A stretch of DNA of 64,000 bases from Streptomyces sp. SID12488 (GTDB lineage: Bacteria; Actinomycetota; Actinomycetes; Streptomycetales; Streptomycetaceae): the NCBI RefSeq assembly GCF_010548275.1, contig NZ_JAAGLT010000018.1:1-64000 (forward strand), written 5' to 3'. Position numbers and translations under genes: made by a program. The notes below the pieces were generated by a model. The model saw only the letters and a list, made by a program, of their open reading frames with translations. It was not told the origin of the DNA and did not search any database. Shown in pieces: positions 8,835 to 17,279 of the stretch. The first letter of the stretch is position 1; each line of letters begins with the position of its first letter.

Positions 8835-8992
8835 GGTCATGAGTGACAGTCATGAGGCCCCGGCCGACTGTCCGGCAACCCTCCGTCCGTGGCGGGGTGC
8901 CCCGGGATGAAGACCAGGCCGTAGGCAGCAAGGCTTACGGCAAGCGCGGGCCCCTCTCGACACCAGGGGTCCTGGTCGTTCGAGGGAGTCTT
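8835..8992 (+). ncRNA. SAM-IV-type riboswitch with expression platform
   Basis: The aptamer (about 8835-8915) opens with GGTCATGAGTGACAG and closes with GACC, giving a P1 stem. Inside are the clan signatures GAGGCCCCGG, GGCAACCCTCC and GGGGTGCCCCGGG. A small ccgta/tacgg hairpin follows at 8918-8940, then a cccctctcga...tcgaggga structure that could be the expression platform. S-adenosylmethionine clan aptamers of this form occur in actinomycetes ahead of sulfur-metabolism genes. Here it is upstream of a cysteine-desulfurase-like aminotransferase. The SAM-IV versus SAM-I/IV assignment is from memory of the consensus. Confidence 0.75.
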
Positions 8993-9116
8993 CCGTGAGC
9001 AAGCGAATGCGATAGGGCTGTCGAGCCCCGCCTCCACGCACCCTTTTCACCTTCGTCCTGTGCTGAGCCCTCTCTGCTCGCACAGCGATTTCATCTGCCT
9101 CTCACGGGAGTTCGCC

Positions 9117-10490
9117 ATGTCTGTCTCCACCGTTGCCGCTGACCGGACTGTTTGCTGTGACATTTCGGGGCCACTGCCCGTTCTGGGACGAGATGTCACC
9201 GTCCCGCTCGTCACCGGTGGCGAGGTCACCTACGCCGCGCTCGACTACGCCGCCAGCGCCCCCGCGCTCCAGCGGGTCTGGGACGACGTGGCCGCCTACG
9301 CGCCCTACTACGGCAGCGTGCACCGGGGGGCCGGCTACCTCTCCCAGCTGTCGACGGACCTCTTCGAGAACGCCCGCAGGACGGTCACCGAGTTCCTGGA
9401 CTGCCGCGCCGGCGACCAGCTGATCTTCACCCGGTCCACCACCGACTCCCTCAATCTCCTCGCCGCGGCCCTCCCCGCCGGTTGTCAGGTCTTCGTCTTC
9501 GAGACCGAGCACCACGCCTCCCTGCTGCCCTGGCGGGATTCCCAGGTCACCTACCTCAACGCCCCGCGCACCCCGCAGCAGGCCGTGGCCACCCTTCAGG
9601 AGGCCCTCGCCGCCCGCGACCCTCAGGGTCCGGCCCTCGTCTGCGTCACCGGCGCCTCGAATGTCACCGGCGAGCTGTGGCCCGTACGGGAGCTGGCCGC
9701 CGCCGCCCACGCGCATGGCGCCCGCATCGTCCTCGACGCCGCCCAGCTCGCCCCGCACCACCCCGTCTCCGTCCAGGACCTGGACGTCGACTGGGTCGCC
9801 TTCTCCGGCCACAAGCTGTACGCGCCCTTCGGCTCCGGTGTCCTGGCCGGCCGCGCCGACTGGCTGCGCGCCGCCGACCCGTACCTCGCCGGTGGCGGCG
9901 CCAGCCGCAAGGTCACGCGGCGCACGGACGGGGGAGTGGACGTGGAGTGGCACGACACCGCCGCCCGGCACGAGGCCGGCTCGCCGAACGTCATCGGCGC
10001 CTACTCGATCGCCGCGGCCTGTAACGCTCTCACCGAGGCCGGCTTCGACACCCTCGTGGCCCGGGAGCAGCATCTGATCGACACCGTGCGGGCGGGACTG
10101 GCCGAGGTGCCCGAGGTCAGGGTTCTCTCGCTGTTCGGTGACGACGCTCCGCGCGTCGGCGTCATCTCGTTCGTCGTCGAGGGCTGGAACAGCTCGCACT
10201 TCGCCGCGGCGCTGTCCGCCGAGTACGGGATCGGGGTGCGGGACGGGCTGTTCTGCGCGCACCCGCTGGTCCGGACGCTGCTGGGCAGTGACCCGCAGAC
10301 CCAGGGGGAGTGCGGGGCCCCCGAGGCCGCTCCCGGTGAGAAGTCGCTCAACGCGATTCGGGTGAGCTTTGGTGCGGGGACGCCCGACGAGCACGTCGAG
10401 CGGTTCGTGGGTGCCGTGAAGGAGCTTGTGCGGGACGGGGCTCGGTGGCAGTACCGGACCGAGGACGGGCGCTGCGTGCCGGCGGTCTGA
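9117..10490 (+). CDS. Cysteine-desulfurase-like class V aminotransferase
   Basis: This 457-residue PLP-dependent enzyme has the class V fold. The cofactor aspartate sits in VLDAAQLAPHHP, and the Schiff-base lysine in the SGHKLYAPFG motif. The N-terminal region has LDYAASAP and GSVHRGAGYLS, the substrate-site motifs of SufS/NifS-like enzymes. A late RVSFGAGTPDEHVERFV segment is also typical. The true start is taken as the ATG at 9117, preceded by ACGGGAG. The frame is open further 5', but that part overlaps the riboswitch leader. SAM-riboswitch control suggests a role in methionine/cysteine sulfur handling rather than general Fe-S assembly. The exact substrate cannot be assigned. Confidence 0.88.
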   Translation: MSVSTVAADRTVCCDISGPLPVLGRDVTVPLVTGGEVTYAALDYAASAPALQRVWDDVAAYAPYYGSVHRGAGYLSQLSTDLFENARRTVTEFLDCRAGDQLIFTRSTTDSLNLLAAALPAGCQVFVFETEHHASLLPWRDSQVTYLNAPRTPQQAVATLQEALAARDPQGPALVCVTGASNVTGELWPVRELAAAAHAHGARIVLDAAQLAPHHPVSVQDLDVDWVAFSGHKLYAPFGSGVLAGRADWLRAADPYLAGGGASRKVTRRTDGGVDVEWHDTAARHEAGSPNVIGAYSIAAACNALTEAGFDTLVAREQHLIDTVRAGLAEVPEVRVLSLFGDDAPRVGVISFVVEGWNSSHFAAALSAEYGIGVRDGLFCAHPLVRTLLGSDPQTQGECGAPEAAPGEKSLNAIRVSFGAGTPDEHVERFVGAVKELVRDGARWQYRTEDGRCVPAV

Positions 10491-10496
10491 GGTGCA

Positions 10497-10595
10497 GGGT
10501 TTTCCTCGCCCCCGCTGCCCCTACCCGCCCCATCCCGGGGGCTCTGCCCCCGGACCCCCGCTCCTCAAACGCCGGAGGGGCTGGATTTCCGGGCT
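10497..10595. repeat. Streptomyces intergenic repeat (ctcaaacgccggagggg family)
   Basis: This element combines a cgcccc..cccgccccatcc tract, a ggggctctgccccc hairpin and the core ctcctcaaacgccggagggg. A second, inverted pair of the same element occurs at 25068-25225. It lies between convergent genes and may serve as a terminator. Confidence 0.7.
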
Positions 10596-10600
10596 GAGCG

Positions 10601-10882
10601 TCAGCTGTCCAGGCCGATCGCGAACGCCGCTTCCAGGTCGTGCTGGGAGTACGTACGGAACGCCACGTGGGTGTCCGTCGCCTCCACGCCCGGGATCTTG
10701 CTGATGCTGCCGGGGATGATTTCCGCCAGGTCCTCGTGGGCCTTGACGCGGACCATCGCGATCAGGTCGTAGGTGCCGGTGACGGAGAAGACCTCGCTCA
10801 CGCTGTCCAGCGCGGCGATCGACTCCGCGATCTCCGGAATCCGGTCCACGCTGGTCTTGATGAGCACGATCGCGGTGATCAC
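10601..10882 (-). CDS. Lrp/AsnC ligand-binding (RAM) domain protein without DNA-binding domain
   Basis: This 93-residue protein consists only of the regulation-of-amino-acid-metabolism domain of Lrp/AsnC regulators: MITAIVLIKT strand, IAESIAALDSVSEVFSVTGTYDLIAMVRV, then GVEATDTHVAFR. No helix-turn-helix is present, so it may act as a ligand sensor or as a partner of full-length Lrp proteins. Its ATG overlaps the stop of the rhomboid gene upstream, so the two are likely co-translated. Confidence 0.9.
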   Translation of the reverse strand: MITAIVLIKTSVDRIPEIAESIAALDSVSEVFSVTGTYDLIAMVRVKAHEDLAEIIPGSISKIPGVEATDTHVAFRTYSQHDLEAAFAIGLDS

Positions 10883-11622
10883 GGCTGGTTCTCTCCCTCG
10901 GTGGCCGTCGCTGGGGCGGGCCTCACTCTAGTCGTACGGCGATATCGCACCCACGCGTAGGCGAAGCCCAGCCCGAACCCCACCACGTGCGCCAGATAGG
11001 CCACCCCGGGGCCGGAGGACGCCCGGCCCGCCGCCACCCACTGGAGGGCCGCCCAGAAGGGCAGGGTCAGCCAGGCCGGGAAGCGCAGCGGGAGGAAGAA
11101 GAGGAACGGGAAGAGGCTCGTGACGCGGGCGCCGGGGAACAGGTACAGGAACGCGCCCAGGATCGCCGAGATCGCGCCGGACGCCCCCACCAGTGTCTGC
11201 TGCGAGCCGGCGTTGGCCGCGGCGTACCCCAGCAGGGCGAGGTAACCGCAGCCGACGTAGAAGAGGGCGAACTCCAGGTGGCCGAGGCGTTCCTCCGTCA
11301 TCGCGCCGAAGACGTAGAGGAAGAGCATGTTGCCCAGCAGGTGGACCCAGCTGCCGTGCACGAACAGTGCCGTGGCAGGAGTGAGCGTGGCCCTCGGGGC
11401 GCCGGTGAAGAGGTCGGCCGGGACCACGCCCCAGCGGCGGAAGTAGGCCCGCTGGGCGGCCAGCAGGGCGTCCCCGGTGCCGTACCCGGGGTTCAGGCCC
11501 GAGGCGGGGCCGATGACGAAGAGCAGGCAGCAGACGGCGATCAGCCCGTACGTCACCGGCGCCGACTGGGCGCGGACCGATCTGCGGACCGCAGTACGCC
11601 ACTTTTCGAACTCGCCGATCAT
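10879..11622 (-). CDS. Rhomboid family intramembrane serine protease
   Basis: This 247-residue polytopic membrane protein has the rhomboid signature: HGSWVHLLGNMLFLYVFG, the catalytic serine in VGASGAISAILG, and the catalytic histidine in the last helix (AHVVGFGLGFAY). About six helices are visible. The reading frame is open far upstream, but sequence before MIGEFEKW is antisense to the next genes and is not rhomboid-like. An in-frame GTG two codons upstream is also possible. The stop overlaps the downstream Lrp-like gene. Confidence 0.92.
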   Translation of the reverse strand: MIGEFEKWRTAVRRSVRAQSAPVTYGLIAVCCLLFVIGPASGLNPGYGTGDALLAAQRAYFRRWGVVPADLFTGAPRATLTPATALFVHGSWVHLLGNMLFLYVFGAMTEERLGHLEFALFYVGCGYLALLGYAAANAGSQQTLVGASGAISAILGAFLYLFPGARVTSLFPFLFFLPLRFPAWLTLPFWAALQWVAAGRASSGPGVAYLAHVVGFGLGFAYAWVRYRRTTRVRPAPATATEGENQP

Positions 11623-11781
11623 GGACACAGAGCATGACGTAACGGGACCGAACAGTGCAGACCGCCTCGCCGCTGTGGACGGACGGGCGGCGGGTACCCG
11701 CCAGGCCTTAGGGTTACGAGCCACACGCGCCAGGGAAACTTGCGCAGCACGGATACTAGAAGGAAAGCGAACATATCCACG

Positions 11782-12021
11782 ATGACGGTTCCTCTGCCTA
11801 CCGACTCGACCCGGTGGCGCTGTGCTCTCTGCGGCAACCTCACGCGTTTCGACGTGACCCGCTCCTCCAAGGTCGTGGAGTACGTGCACCTCGACCTCGC
11901 CGGAGACCCGAAGGTGGAGGAGCGCGAGGTGGTCAGTGAGACCATCGAGTCGGTGCGCTGCCGTTGGTGCAACGCCGTGGATCAGGTGGAACTCGTGGAC
12001 AGGCCGGGCGCCGGCTCCTGA
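11782..12021 (+). CDS. Small zinc-ribbon-like protein, function unknown
   Basis: This 79-residue protein has two CxxC knuckles (CALC near residue 15 and CRWC near residue 62) that could bind one zinc, separated by a basic then acidic stretch. The ATG at 11782 is preferred over an in-frame ATG 14 codons upstream because it follows a purine-rich AAGGAAAGCG and matches the start of the ordered segment. It is divergent from the rhomboid gene and 40 bases before the NYN-domain gene. Confidence 0.78.
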   Translation: MTVPLPTDSTRWRCALCGNLTRFDVTRSSKVVEYVHLDLAGDPKVEEREVVSETIESVRCRWCNAVDQVELVDRPGAGS

Positions 12022-12060
12022 CAGGAGCAGGCCCCGCACCGGAATCGGTTGGGGTGACGG

Positions 12061-13410
12061 ATGGTGGAGACCACAGGCGGGGAGCCGGGCGACGGCGCCG
12101 CCGAGGTGCTCGACCGCCCGCTGCCCGACGGCGTGCGCAGGCGCGTCGTACAGATCGTCTCGGACGGGTTCGGCGGGCTCACCGTGGCCGAGCTTCCCGC
12201 CCAGCTCAGGCAGTACGCGCGGTTCGCGCCGAACCGGCGGGCAAAGTTCGCCGGCAACGCGATGGCGTCCGCGCTGGAGGCCGACACGCTGTTCCGGCAG
12301 CGCATCGGCGAGAAGCTCAGGGAGGCCCAGCCGGAGCTGGCCGGGGCACTCGACGCCGGTTCGCCGCCCCCGGCCGCCGATCCGCTGGACGTGGCCGCCG
12401 CGGCCTATGTGCTGCGCCCCACGGGCTGGGTGAAGCTCGTCACCGCGGCCGGTGAGGAGGCGCAGCGCGCCGACGCCGAGCGTGCCGACGAGGAGAGCCG
12501 GGCCGAACTGGACCGGCTGCGCGAGGAGTTGACCGCGGCCCGGGATCACACCCGTACCGAGACCGAGCGGCTGCGTACGGAGCTGGAGTCGGCGAAGAAG
12601 GAAGCCGAATCGCTTCACCGCAAGCTGCGCGCCGCCCTCAGCGACGTCAAACGCGGCGAGGCGGCCCTGCGCAAGGTGCACGCCGAGATGGAGACCCTGC
12701 GCACCGAGGGGCACACGCAGGTCTCCGGGGCCGAGAGCGAGGCCCGGCGGCTCAAGGGGCGGCTGACCGAGGTCGAGGCCGCCCTGGAGGCCAGCAGACG
12801 CGCCGCCCGGGAGGGGCGCAGCGTCGAGGACATGCGGGTACGGCTGTTGCTGGACACCGTGCTGGAGGCGGCCCAGGGACTGCGGCGGGAGCTGGCGCTG
12901 CCGCCGGTGTCGGTGCGGCCGGCCGAGACCGTGGACGCGGTCGAGCCGGGGCGGATGACACCGAAGGACATCGCAGCCCGTGCGCTGTCCGAGAACGATC
13001 CGGCGATTCTCGACCAGTTGCTCGCGCTGCCGCAGGCGCATCTGGTCGTCGACGGCTACAACGTGACGAAGACCGGCTACCCGCAGATGCCGTTGGAGAA
13101 GCAGCGGCTGCGCCTGCTGGGGCAGCTGTCGCAGCTCGCCGCGCAGACCGGGGCCGAGGTCACCTGTGTCTTCGACGGGGCCGAGCTGGCCGCTCCGGTG
13201 CTGCTGGCGCCGCCGCGCGGGGTGCGGGTGCTGTTCTCCAAAGCCGGTATCAGCGCCGACGAGCTGATCCGTCAACTGGTGCGCGCGGAGCCGCCCGGTC
13301 GGCCGGTCATCGTCGTGTCGACGGACCGGGAGGTGGCCGACGGGATCGCCAAGGCGGGTGCCCGGCCGGTGGCTTCGGTGGTGCTGCTGAAGCGGTTCTC
13401 GCGCGGCTGA
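12061..13410 (+). CDS. YacP-like NYN-domain protein with coiled coil
   Basis: This 449-residue protein has three parts. The N-terminal 130 residues are conserved in streptomycetes and rich in basic residues. A long charged coiled coil runs over roughly residues 140-260. The C-terminal NYN (PIN-like) nuclease domain starts at HLVVDGYNVTKTGYPQ. The DGYN motif, FDGAE and VVSTDREVA supply the acidic residues expected for metal binding. YacP-type NYN domains are linked to ribosome-associated mRNA/rRNA cleavage in other bacteria. That role is inferred here. Confidence 0.85.
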   Translation: MVETTGGEPGDGAAEVLDRPLPDGVRRRVVQIVSDGFGGLTVAELPAQLRQYARFAPNRRAKFAGNAMASALEADTLFRQRIGEKLREAQPELAGALDAGSPPPAADPLDVAAAAYVLRPTGWVKLVTAAGEEAQRADAERADEESRAELDRLREELTAARDHTRTETERLRTELESAKKEAESLHRKLRAALSDVKRGEAALRKVHAEMETLRTEGHTQVSGAESEARRLKGRLTEVEAALEASRRAAREGRSVEDMRVRLLLDTVLEAAQGLRRELALPPVSVRPAETVDAVEPGRMTPKDIAARALSENDPAILDQLLALPQAHLVVDGYNVTKTGYPQMPLEKQRLRLLGQLSQLAAQTGAEVTCVFDGAELAAPVLLAPPRGVRVLFSKAGISADELIRQLVRAEPPGRPVIVVSTDREVADGIAKAGARPVASVVLLKRFSRG

Positions 13411-13654
13411 CAGCAGCCGCCGACCTTCGGCAACATACGGGCGCAATGACCGAATTGGCGGAAGTGTCACGCAACGTAGCGTCAATCGAGCATTGCTGTA
13501 TGTGTGTTGTGTGTAAAAAATGCGATGAGTGACAAACATTTTTCGCGTCAGGATTTGAACTGATCACAAGAAGGTCACTAGGGTCAGGCCTCGAACCTCC
13601 GCTCGGGTGATCGCTCAAAGGGAGTGACAGCGGGAGAAGAAGGAGTTCGCCTCC
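13411..13654 (+). promoter_or_regulatory. AT-rich leader and promoter region of the first NlpC/P60 gene
   Basis: This 244-base gap is unusually AT-rich for the window, with tgtgtgttgtgtgt and aaaaaat tracts at 13500-13521. A promoter-like pair, TTGAAC (13555) and TAGGGT (13579) with 18-base spacing, lies near its end, leaving about a 65-base leader. A c-di-AMP (ydaO) riboswitch, common upstream of such genes, was looked for and not recognised. Confidence 0.5.
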
Positions 13655-14704
13655 GTGGCGTCCCATCGTCGACCGAAGCAGCCGAGCCGCACCCGCGTGA
13701 CCGTGCTCACCACCGCCGCGGCTGCCGCCGTGGCCCTCAGCGCCAACGCCGCCAACGCAGCGCCGAGCGAGAAGCCGAGCAAGGACGAGGTCAAGGCCAA
13801 GGTCGACAAGCTCTACGAGCAGGCGGAGCAGGCCACCGAGAAGCTCAACGGGGCCGAGGAGAAGCAGGACCGGCTGGAGAAGGAGATCTCCACCCTCCAG
13901 GACAACGTCGCCCGCGGCCAGGAAGAGCTCAACGAGCTGCGCGACGGCCTCGGACTCGCCGCCGCCGCCCAGTACCGCACCGGCAGCATCGACCCCTCCG
14001 TGCAGCTCTTCCTCTCCGCCGACCCGGACGACTACCTCGACAAGGCGTCGACGATGGACCAGCTGAGCGCTCAGCAGGTCGAGTCGCTCAAGAAGGTCCA
14101 GGAGAAGCAGCGCGCGCTCGCCCAGCAGCGCTCCGAGGCCGGCGAGAAGCTCGAGGACCTCGCGGACACCCGCACCGAGCTGGCCAAGAAGAAGAAGGAA
14201 GTCCAGAGCAGGCTCGCCGAGGCCCAGAAGCTCCTCAACTCGATGACGGCAGCGGAGAAGGCGGCCATCGCCGCCGCCGACGCCCGCGCCAGCCGGGCCA
14301 GCGAGCGCTCCGCCCTCAGCAGTTCGAGCACCGGCGATTCGGGCTCGGCCGTCACGGGCCGCGCCGGTTCCGCGTACGCCGCCGCCCAGAGCAAGATCGG
14401 CTCGCCGTACGTCTACGGTGCCTCCGGCCCCGGCTCCTTCGACTGCTCGGGCCTCACCTCGTGGGCGTTCGCCCAGGCCGGCATCTCCATACCCCGGACC
14501 TCGCAGGCGCAGGCCAACGCCGGTACGCGCATCTACTCGCAGAGCGATCTCCAGGTCGGTGACCTGGTCATCTTCTACGGCGACATGCACCACGTCGGCT
14601 TCTACGCCGGCAACGGCCAGGTCCTGCACGCGCCGCGCAGCGGCACGGTCGTGCGGTACGAGTCGATCGACAACATGCCGTTCCAGTTCGGCGTACGGAT
14701 CTGA
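13655..14704 (+). CDS. Secreted NlpC/P60 peptidoglycan hydrolase (coiled-coil type)
   Basis: This 349-residue secreted endopeptidase is predicted to cut peptide stems of peptidoglycan. A Sec signal peptide (residues 1-38, ending ANAANAAPS) is followed by a long coiled coil (about 45-205) as in RipA/CwlO-type hydrolases, a Ser/Ala linker, and the catalytic domain. The nucleophile is in FDCSGLTSW, the histidine in MHHVGFYAG and the third residue in VLHAPRSG. Translation begins at GTG with AAGGAG upstream. The next gene is a paralogue, probably from tandem duplication. Comparable genes sit beside pimB'/fadD15 in mycobacteria. Confidence 0.93.
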   Translation: MASHRRPKQPSRTRVTVLTTAAAAAVALSANAANAAPSEKPSKDEVKAKVDKLYEQAEQATEKLNGAEEKQDRLEKEISTLQDNVARGQEELNELRDGLGLAAAAQYRTGSIDPSVQLFLSADPDDYLDKASTMDQLSAQQVESLKKVQEKQRALAQQRSEAGEKLEDLADTRTELAKKKKEVQSRLAEAQKLLNSMTAAEKAAIAAADARASRASERSALSSSSTGDSGSAVTGRAGSAYAAAQSKIGSPYVYGASGPGSFDCSGLTSWAFAQAGISIPRTSQAQANAGTRIYSQSDLQVGDLVIFYGDMHHVGFYAGNGQVLHAPRSGTVVRYESIDNMPFQFGVRI

Positions 14705-14810
14705 TCTGCTCGTCGACGGATCGGATCGTCGTACTCCTTCCGGGTCTGTTCAAGATCGGGACACGTTGACGCCCGAACGGGCGAATCCCGACACCGTCCG
14801 CTGACCCCGC

Positions 14811-14842
14811 GCCCCGCCGATGACCTGCGTCATAGGCGGGGC
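14811..14842. terminator. Hairpin between the two NlpC/P60 genes
   Basis: An 8-bp GC stem (gccccgcc/ggcggggc) is topped by a 5-bp atgac/gtcat stem and a ctgc loop. It lies about 105 bases after the first gene and about 120 before the second, so it probably separates their transcripts. Confidence 0.65.
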
Positions 14843-14960
14843 GTCACCGTGTGTGGCCATTGAGGTCCTTGGCCCACGTGTAGTCGCACGGCTACTGTCT
14901 GGCGCGCCCCCAACACCGGGGGAGCACATGCGTCCGCCAGCGGAAGGAGTGCGGCTTCTC

Positions 14961-15989
14961 GTGGGGTTCCATCGCCGCCTTGCACCGTCCGGGTTCGACC
15001 GGGGAGCCAGCGCCGCAGGCGCCGCCCTCACCGTGTTGTCCGCCGCAGCCGCGGCTCTCGGCGCCGCCGTGCCGTCGGCCAGCGCCGCGCCGACCGACCA
15101 CACCCGGGCCGAGGTGGACCGGCTCTACGCGGCGGCGGAGAAGGCCACCGAGTCCTACAACCGGGCCGACGAGCGTGCCGACGCGCTGCGCGAGCAGGTG
15201 ACCCTGGCGCAGGACCGGATCGCCCGGCAGCAGCTGCGCATCAACACCATGCGGGAGACGCTCGGTTCGCTCGCGGGCGCCCAGTACCGGGCCGGGGGCC
15301 TGGACCCCTCGCTCGCGCTGCTGTTCTCCGACAACCCGGACGAGTACCTGGAGAAGGCCGCCGCGCTCGACCGGATCAACGTCCACCAGGCCGGTGAGCT
15401 CAGGGAACTCGAGGCGGCCATGCGGGAACTCGCCCAGGAGCGCACGGAGGCCACCGGCAAGCTGGCCGAGCTCGACCGCAGCCGCAAGGCGGTCGCCGTG
15501 CACAAGCGGACCGTCGAACAGAAGCTGGCGAAGGCGCGGGCCCTGCTCAACTCGCTGCCGTCCGCCGACCGGGCCGCCTACGACAGGGCCTCCCGGTCCG
15601 ACCGCACCGACCTGCCCGACCCCGGCAACGCCCCCGCGCCGAGCGGCCGTGCGGCAGCCGCCGTCGCCGCGGCCCGGGCGGCGCTGGGCAGTCCGTACGT
15701 CTGGGGCTCCAACGGGCCCTCCGGCTTCGACTGTTCGGGCCTGATGCAGTGGTCGTACGCGAAGGCCGGGGTCGCCCTGCCGCGCACCTCGCAGGCCCAG
15801 CGGTACGCCGGGCAGCAGGTCCCGCTCTCCCAGGCCCAGCCCGGCGACCTGGTCACCTACCGGTCCGATGCCAGCCATGTCGGGATGTACGTGGGCAACG
15901 GGCAGGTGATCCACGCGCCCTATCCGGGCGCGCCGGTGCGGTACGACCCGGTGGGCATGATGCCCGTCTCGTCGGTCACCAGGGTCTGA
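14961..15989 (+). CDS. Secreted NlpC/P60 peptidoglycan hydrolase (paralogue of the preceding gene)
   Basis: This 342-residue protein has the same plan as its neighbour: signal peptide (to ASAAPTDHT), coiled coil, short linker, and NlpC/P60 domain with FDCSGLMQW, a SHVGMYVGNG histidine motif and VIHAPYPG. The GTG at 14961 is chosen because a GGAAGGAG ribosome-binding site ends 11 bases upstream and the signal peptide then begins properly. Roughly half of the domain sequence matches the upstream gene, which supports a local duplication followed by divergence. Confidence 0.92.
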   Translation: MGFHRRLAPSGFDRGASAAGAALTVLSAAAAALGAAVPSASAAPTDHTRAEVDRLYAAAEKATESYNRADERADALREQVTLAQDRIARQQLRINTMRETLGSLAGAQYRAGGLDPSLALLFSDNPDEYLEKAAALDRINVHQAGELRELEAAMRELAQERTEATGKLAELDRSRKAVAVHKRTVEQKLAKARALLNSLPSADRAAYDRASRSDRTDLPDPGNAPAPSGRAAAAVAAARAALGSPYVWGSNGPSGFDCSGLMQWSYAKAGVALPRTSQAQRYAGQQVPLSQAQPGDLVTYRSDASHVGMYVGNGQVIHAPYPGAPVRYDPVGMMPVSSVTRV

Positions 15990-16057
15990 GCGGAGTCTGA
16001 TCGGGGGTCCGAACGTCCGGGGCGTCACCTTCCCTGAACTTTCTGACAATCGGCCCG

Positions 16058-16063
16058 TACGAT
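16058..16063 (+). promoter_or_regulatory. -10 element of a probable leaderless promoter
   Basis: TACGAT ends 7 bases before the GTG start at 16071, with no Shine-Dalgarno between. A CTGAAC at 16034 gives an 18-base spacer and could be the -35. Confidence 0.55.
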
Positions 16064-16070
16064 CGTCGGC

Positions 16071-17279
16071 GTGGCTGGTCGAAGGCGTGGGCGGGGTGTG
16101 TGGTGGGGAGCGGCGCTCTGGCTGCTGCTCGGCGCGCTCGTCTCCCTCGTCGCGTGCGGCGGTGGCCGGTCGGCGGCCGACACCGCCTCCGCCGACGTAC
16201 GACGGCTGCTGGACCGGCGGGCCGAGGCCGTCCTGGCCGGGGACGAACCGGCGTACGCGCGGACCGGTGTGCCGGCGGAGTTCCACCGGCTGGGCGCGCT
16301 CCCGCTGGCGGCCTGGTCGTACCGTCTGACCGCCCTGCACCGCACCGACGGCGACGGGGCCACCGCCGACGTGGAGCTGAGCTACCGCGTCGAGGGCGTC
16401 GACAAGGCGCCCGTGCGGGTCGGGCGCACGCTGAGCCTCACCGAGCGGGACGGCGGGCAGTGGTACGTCGACGACGACGAGCCCGCGCGGAAGACCGGCC
16501 AGCAGTTGTGGGACCAGGGGACCGTACGGGCCGTGAGCGGGGCGCACAGCCTGGTCCTGGGGGTCGGGCAGTCACCGGAGTCCCTGCGCCGCTACGCGGC
16601 CCTCGCCGACCGTGCCGTGCCCGCCGTGACGGATGCGTGGGGCGGGGCGTGGACGAAGCGGGTAGTGGTCCTCGTACCGAAGTCGCTGGACGGGATGGCG
16701 GGGCTGCTCGGGTCTCCGGCCTCCGCCTACCGGGGGATCGCGGCCGTCACGACCGGGGAGGTCGGAGGGTCGGCCAAGGCGCCGGCGGACCGGATCATCG
16801 TCAACCCCGAGGCGTACGGCGTGCTCGGTGACTTCGGCAAGCAGGTCGTGCTCACCCACGAGACCACACACGTGGCGACCCGTACCGCCACCACGGCCGC
16901 CACGCCCCTGTGGCTCTCCGAGGGGTACGCGGACTGGGTCGGCTACCGGTCCACGGGCCGTACGGCCGTCCAGGCGGCGCCCGAACTGGCCCGCGCGGTG
17001 GCCTCGGGCGAGGTGCCGGAAGCGCTGCCCGAGGACGCGGACTTCGGCTTCGGCGGGGACGCGGCGAAGCTGGCCCAGGCGTACGAGGGCGGCTGGCTGG
17101 CGTGCCGGATGATCGCCGACCGGTGGGGCGAGGTGCGGCTCGGTGAGTTCTACCGGGCCGTGGGGGCGCACGGGGAGCGGGCGGGGGCCGTCGAGGGGGC
17201 CCTGGGGAAGGTGCTGGCGACGACGCCCGCCGAGTTCACGGGGTTGTGGCGGGAGTATCTCCGCGATCAGCTCGGCTGA
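16071..17279 (+). CDS. Lipoprotein with gluzincin-like metallopeptidase motif
   Basis: This 402-residue protein has a lipobox (LVAC, Cys near residue 29) after a basic N-terminus and a hydrophobic helix. The first half resembles an NTF2/SnoaL-like fold by pattern only. The second half has HETTH, an HExxH zinc motif near residue 265, followed about 20 residues later by EGYADW with the third ligand Glu, as in gluzincins. It probably works outside the membrane. The substrate is unknown. The start is a GTG with a leaderless -10. The 3' end overlaps the convergent GT87 gene by 13 bases. Confidence 0.82.
   Translation: MAGRRRGRGVWWGAALWLLLGALVSLVACGGGRSAADTASADVRRLLDRRAEAVLAGDEPAYARTGVPAEFHRLGALPLAAWSYRLTALHRTDGDGATADVELSYRVEGVDKAPVRVGRTLSLTERDGGQWYVDDDEPARKTGQQLWDQGTVRAVSGAHSLVLGVGQSPESLRRYAALADRAVPAVTDAWGGAWTKRVVVLVPKSLDGMAGLLGSPASAYRGIAAVTTGEVGGSAKAPADRIIVNPEAYGVLGDFGKQVVLTHETTHVATRTATTAATPLWLSEGYADWVGYRSTGRTAVQAAPELARAVASGEVPEALPEDADFGFGGDAAKLAQAYEGGWLACRMIADRWGEVRLGEFYRAVGAHGERAGAVEGALGKVLATTPAEFTGLWREYLRDQLG

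Noticed and set aside
8995..9015. Tiny open frame (six codons plus stop, GTG start) after the SAM-type aptamer
   Set aside because: It has a good GAGGGAG spacing, but the short length and lack of comparative data do not support calling it a gene.
11623..13539. 640-codon N-terminal extension of the rhomboid frame
   Set aside because: Antisense to the zinc-ribbon and NYN genes and rich in shadow-type residues; the rhomboid proper begins at 11622.
13411..13654. Possible c-di-AMP (ydaO-type) riboswitch upstream of the NlpC/P60 gene
   Set aside because: Such riboswitches are common before wall-hydrolase genes in actinomycetes, but I could not find the conserved core or stems here. A covariance search (Rfam ydaO model) would decide.
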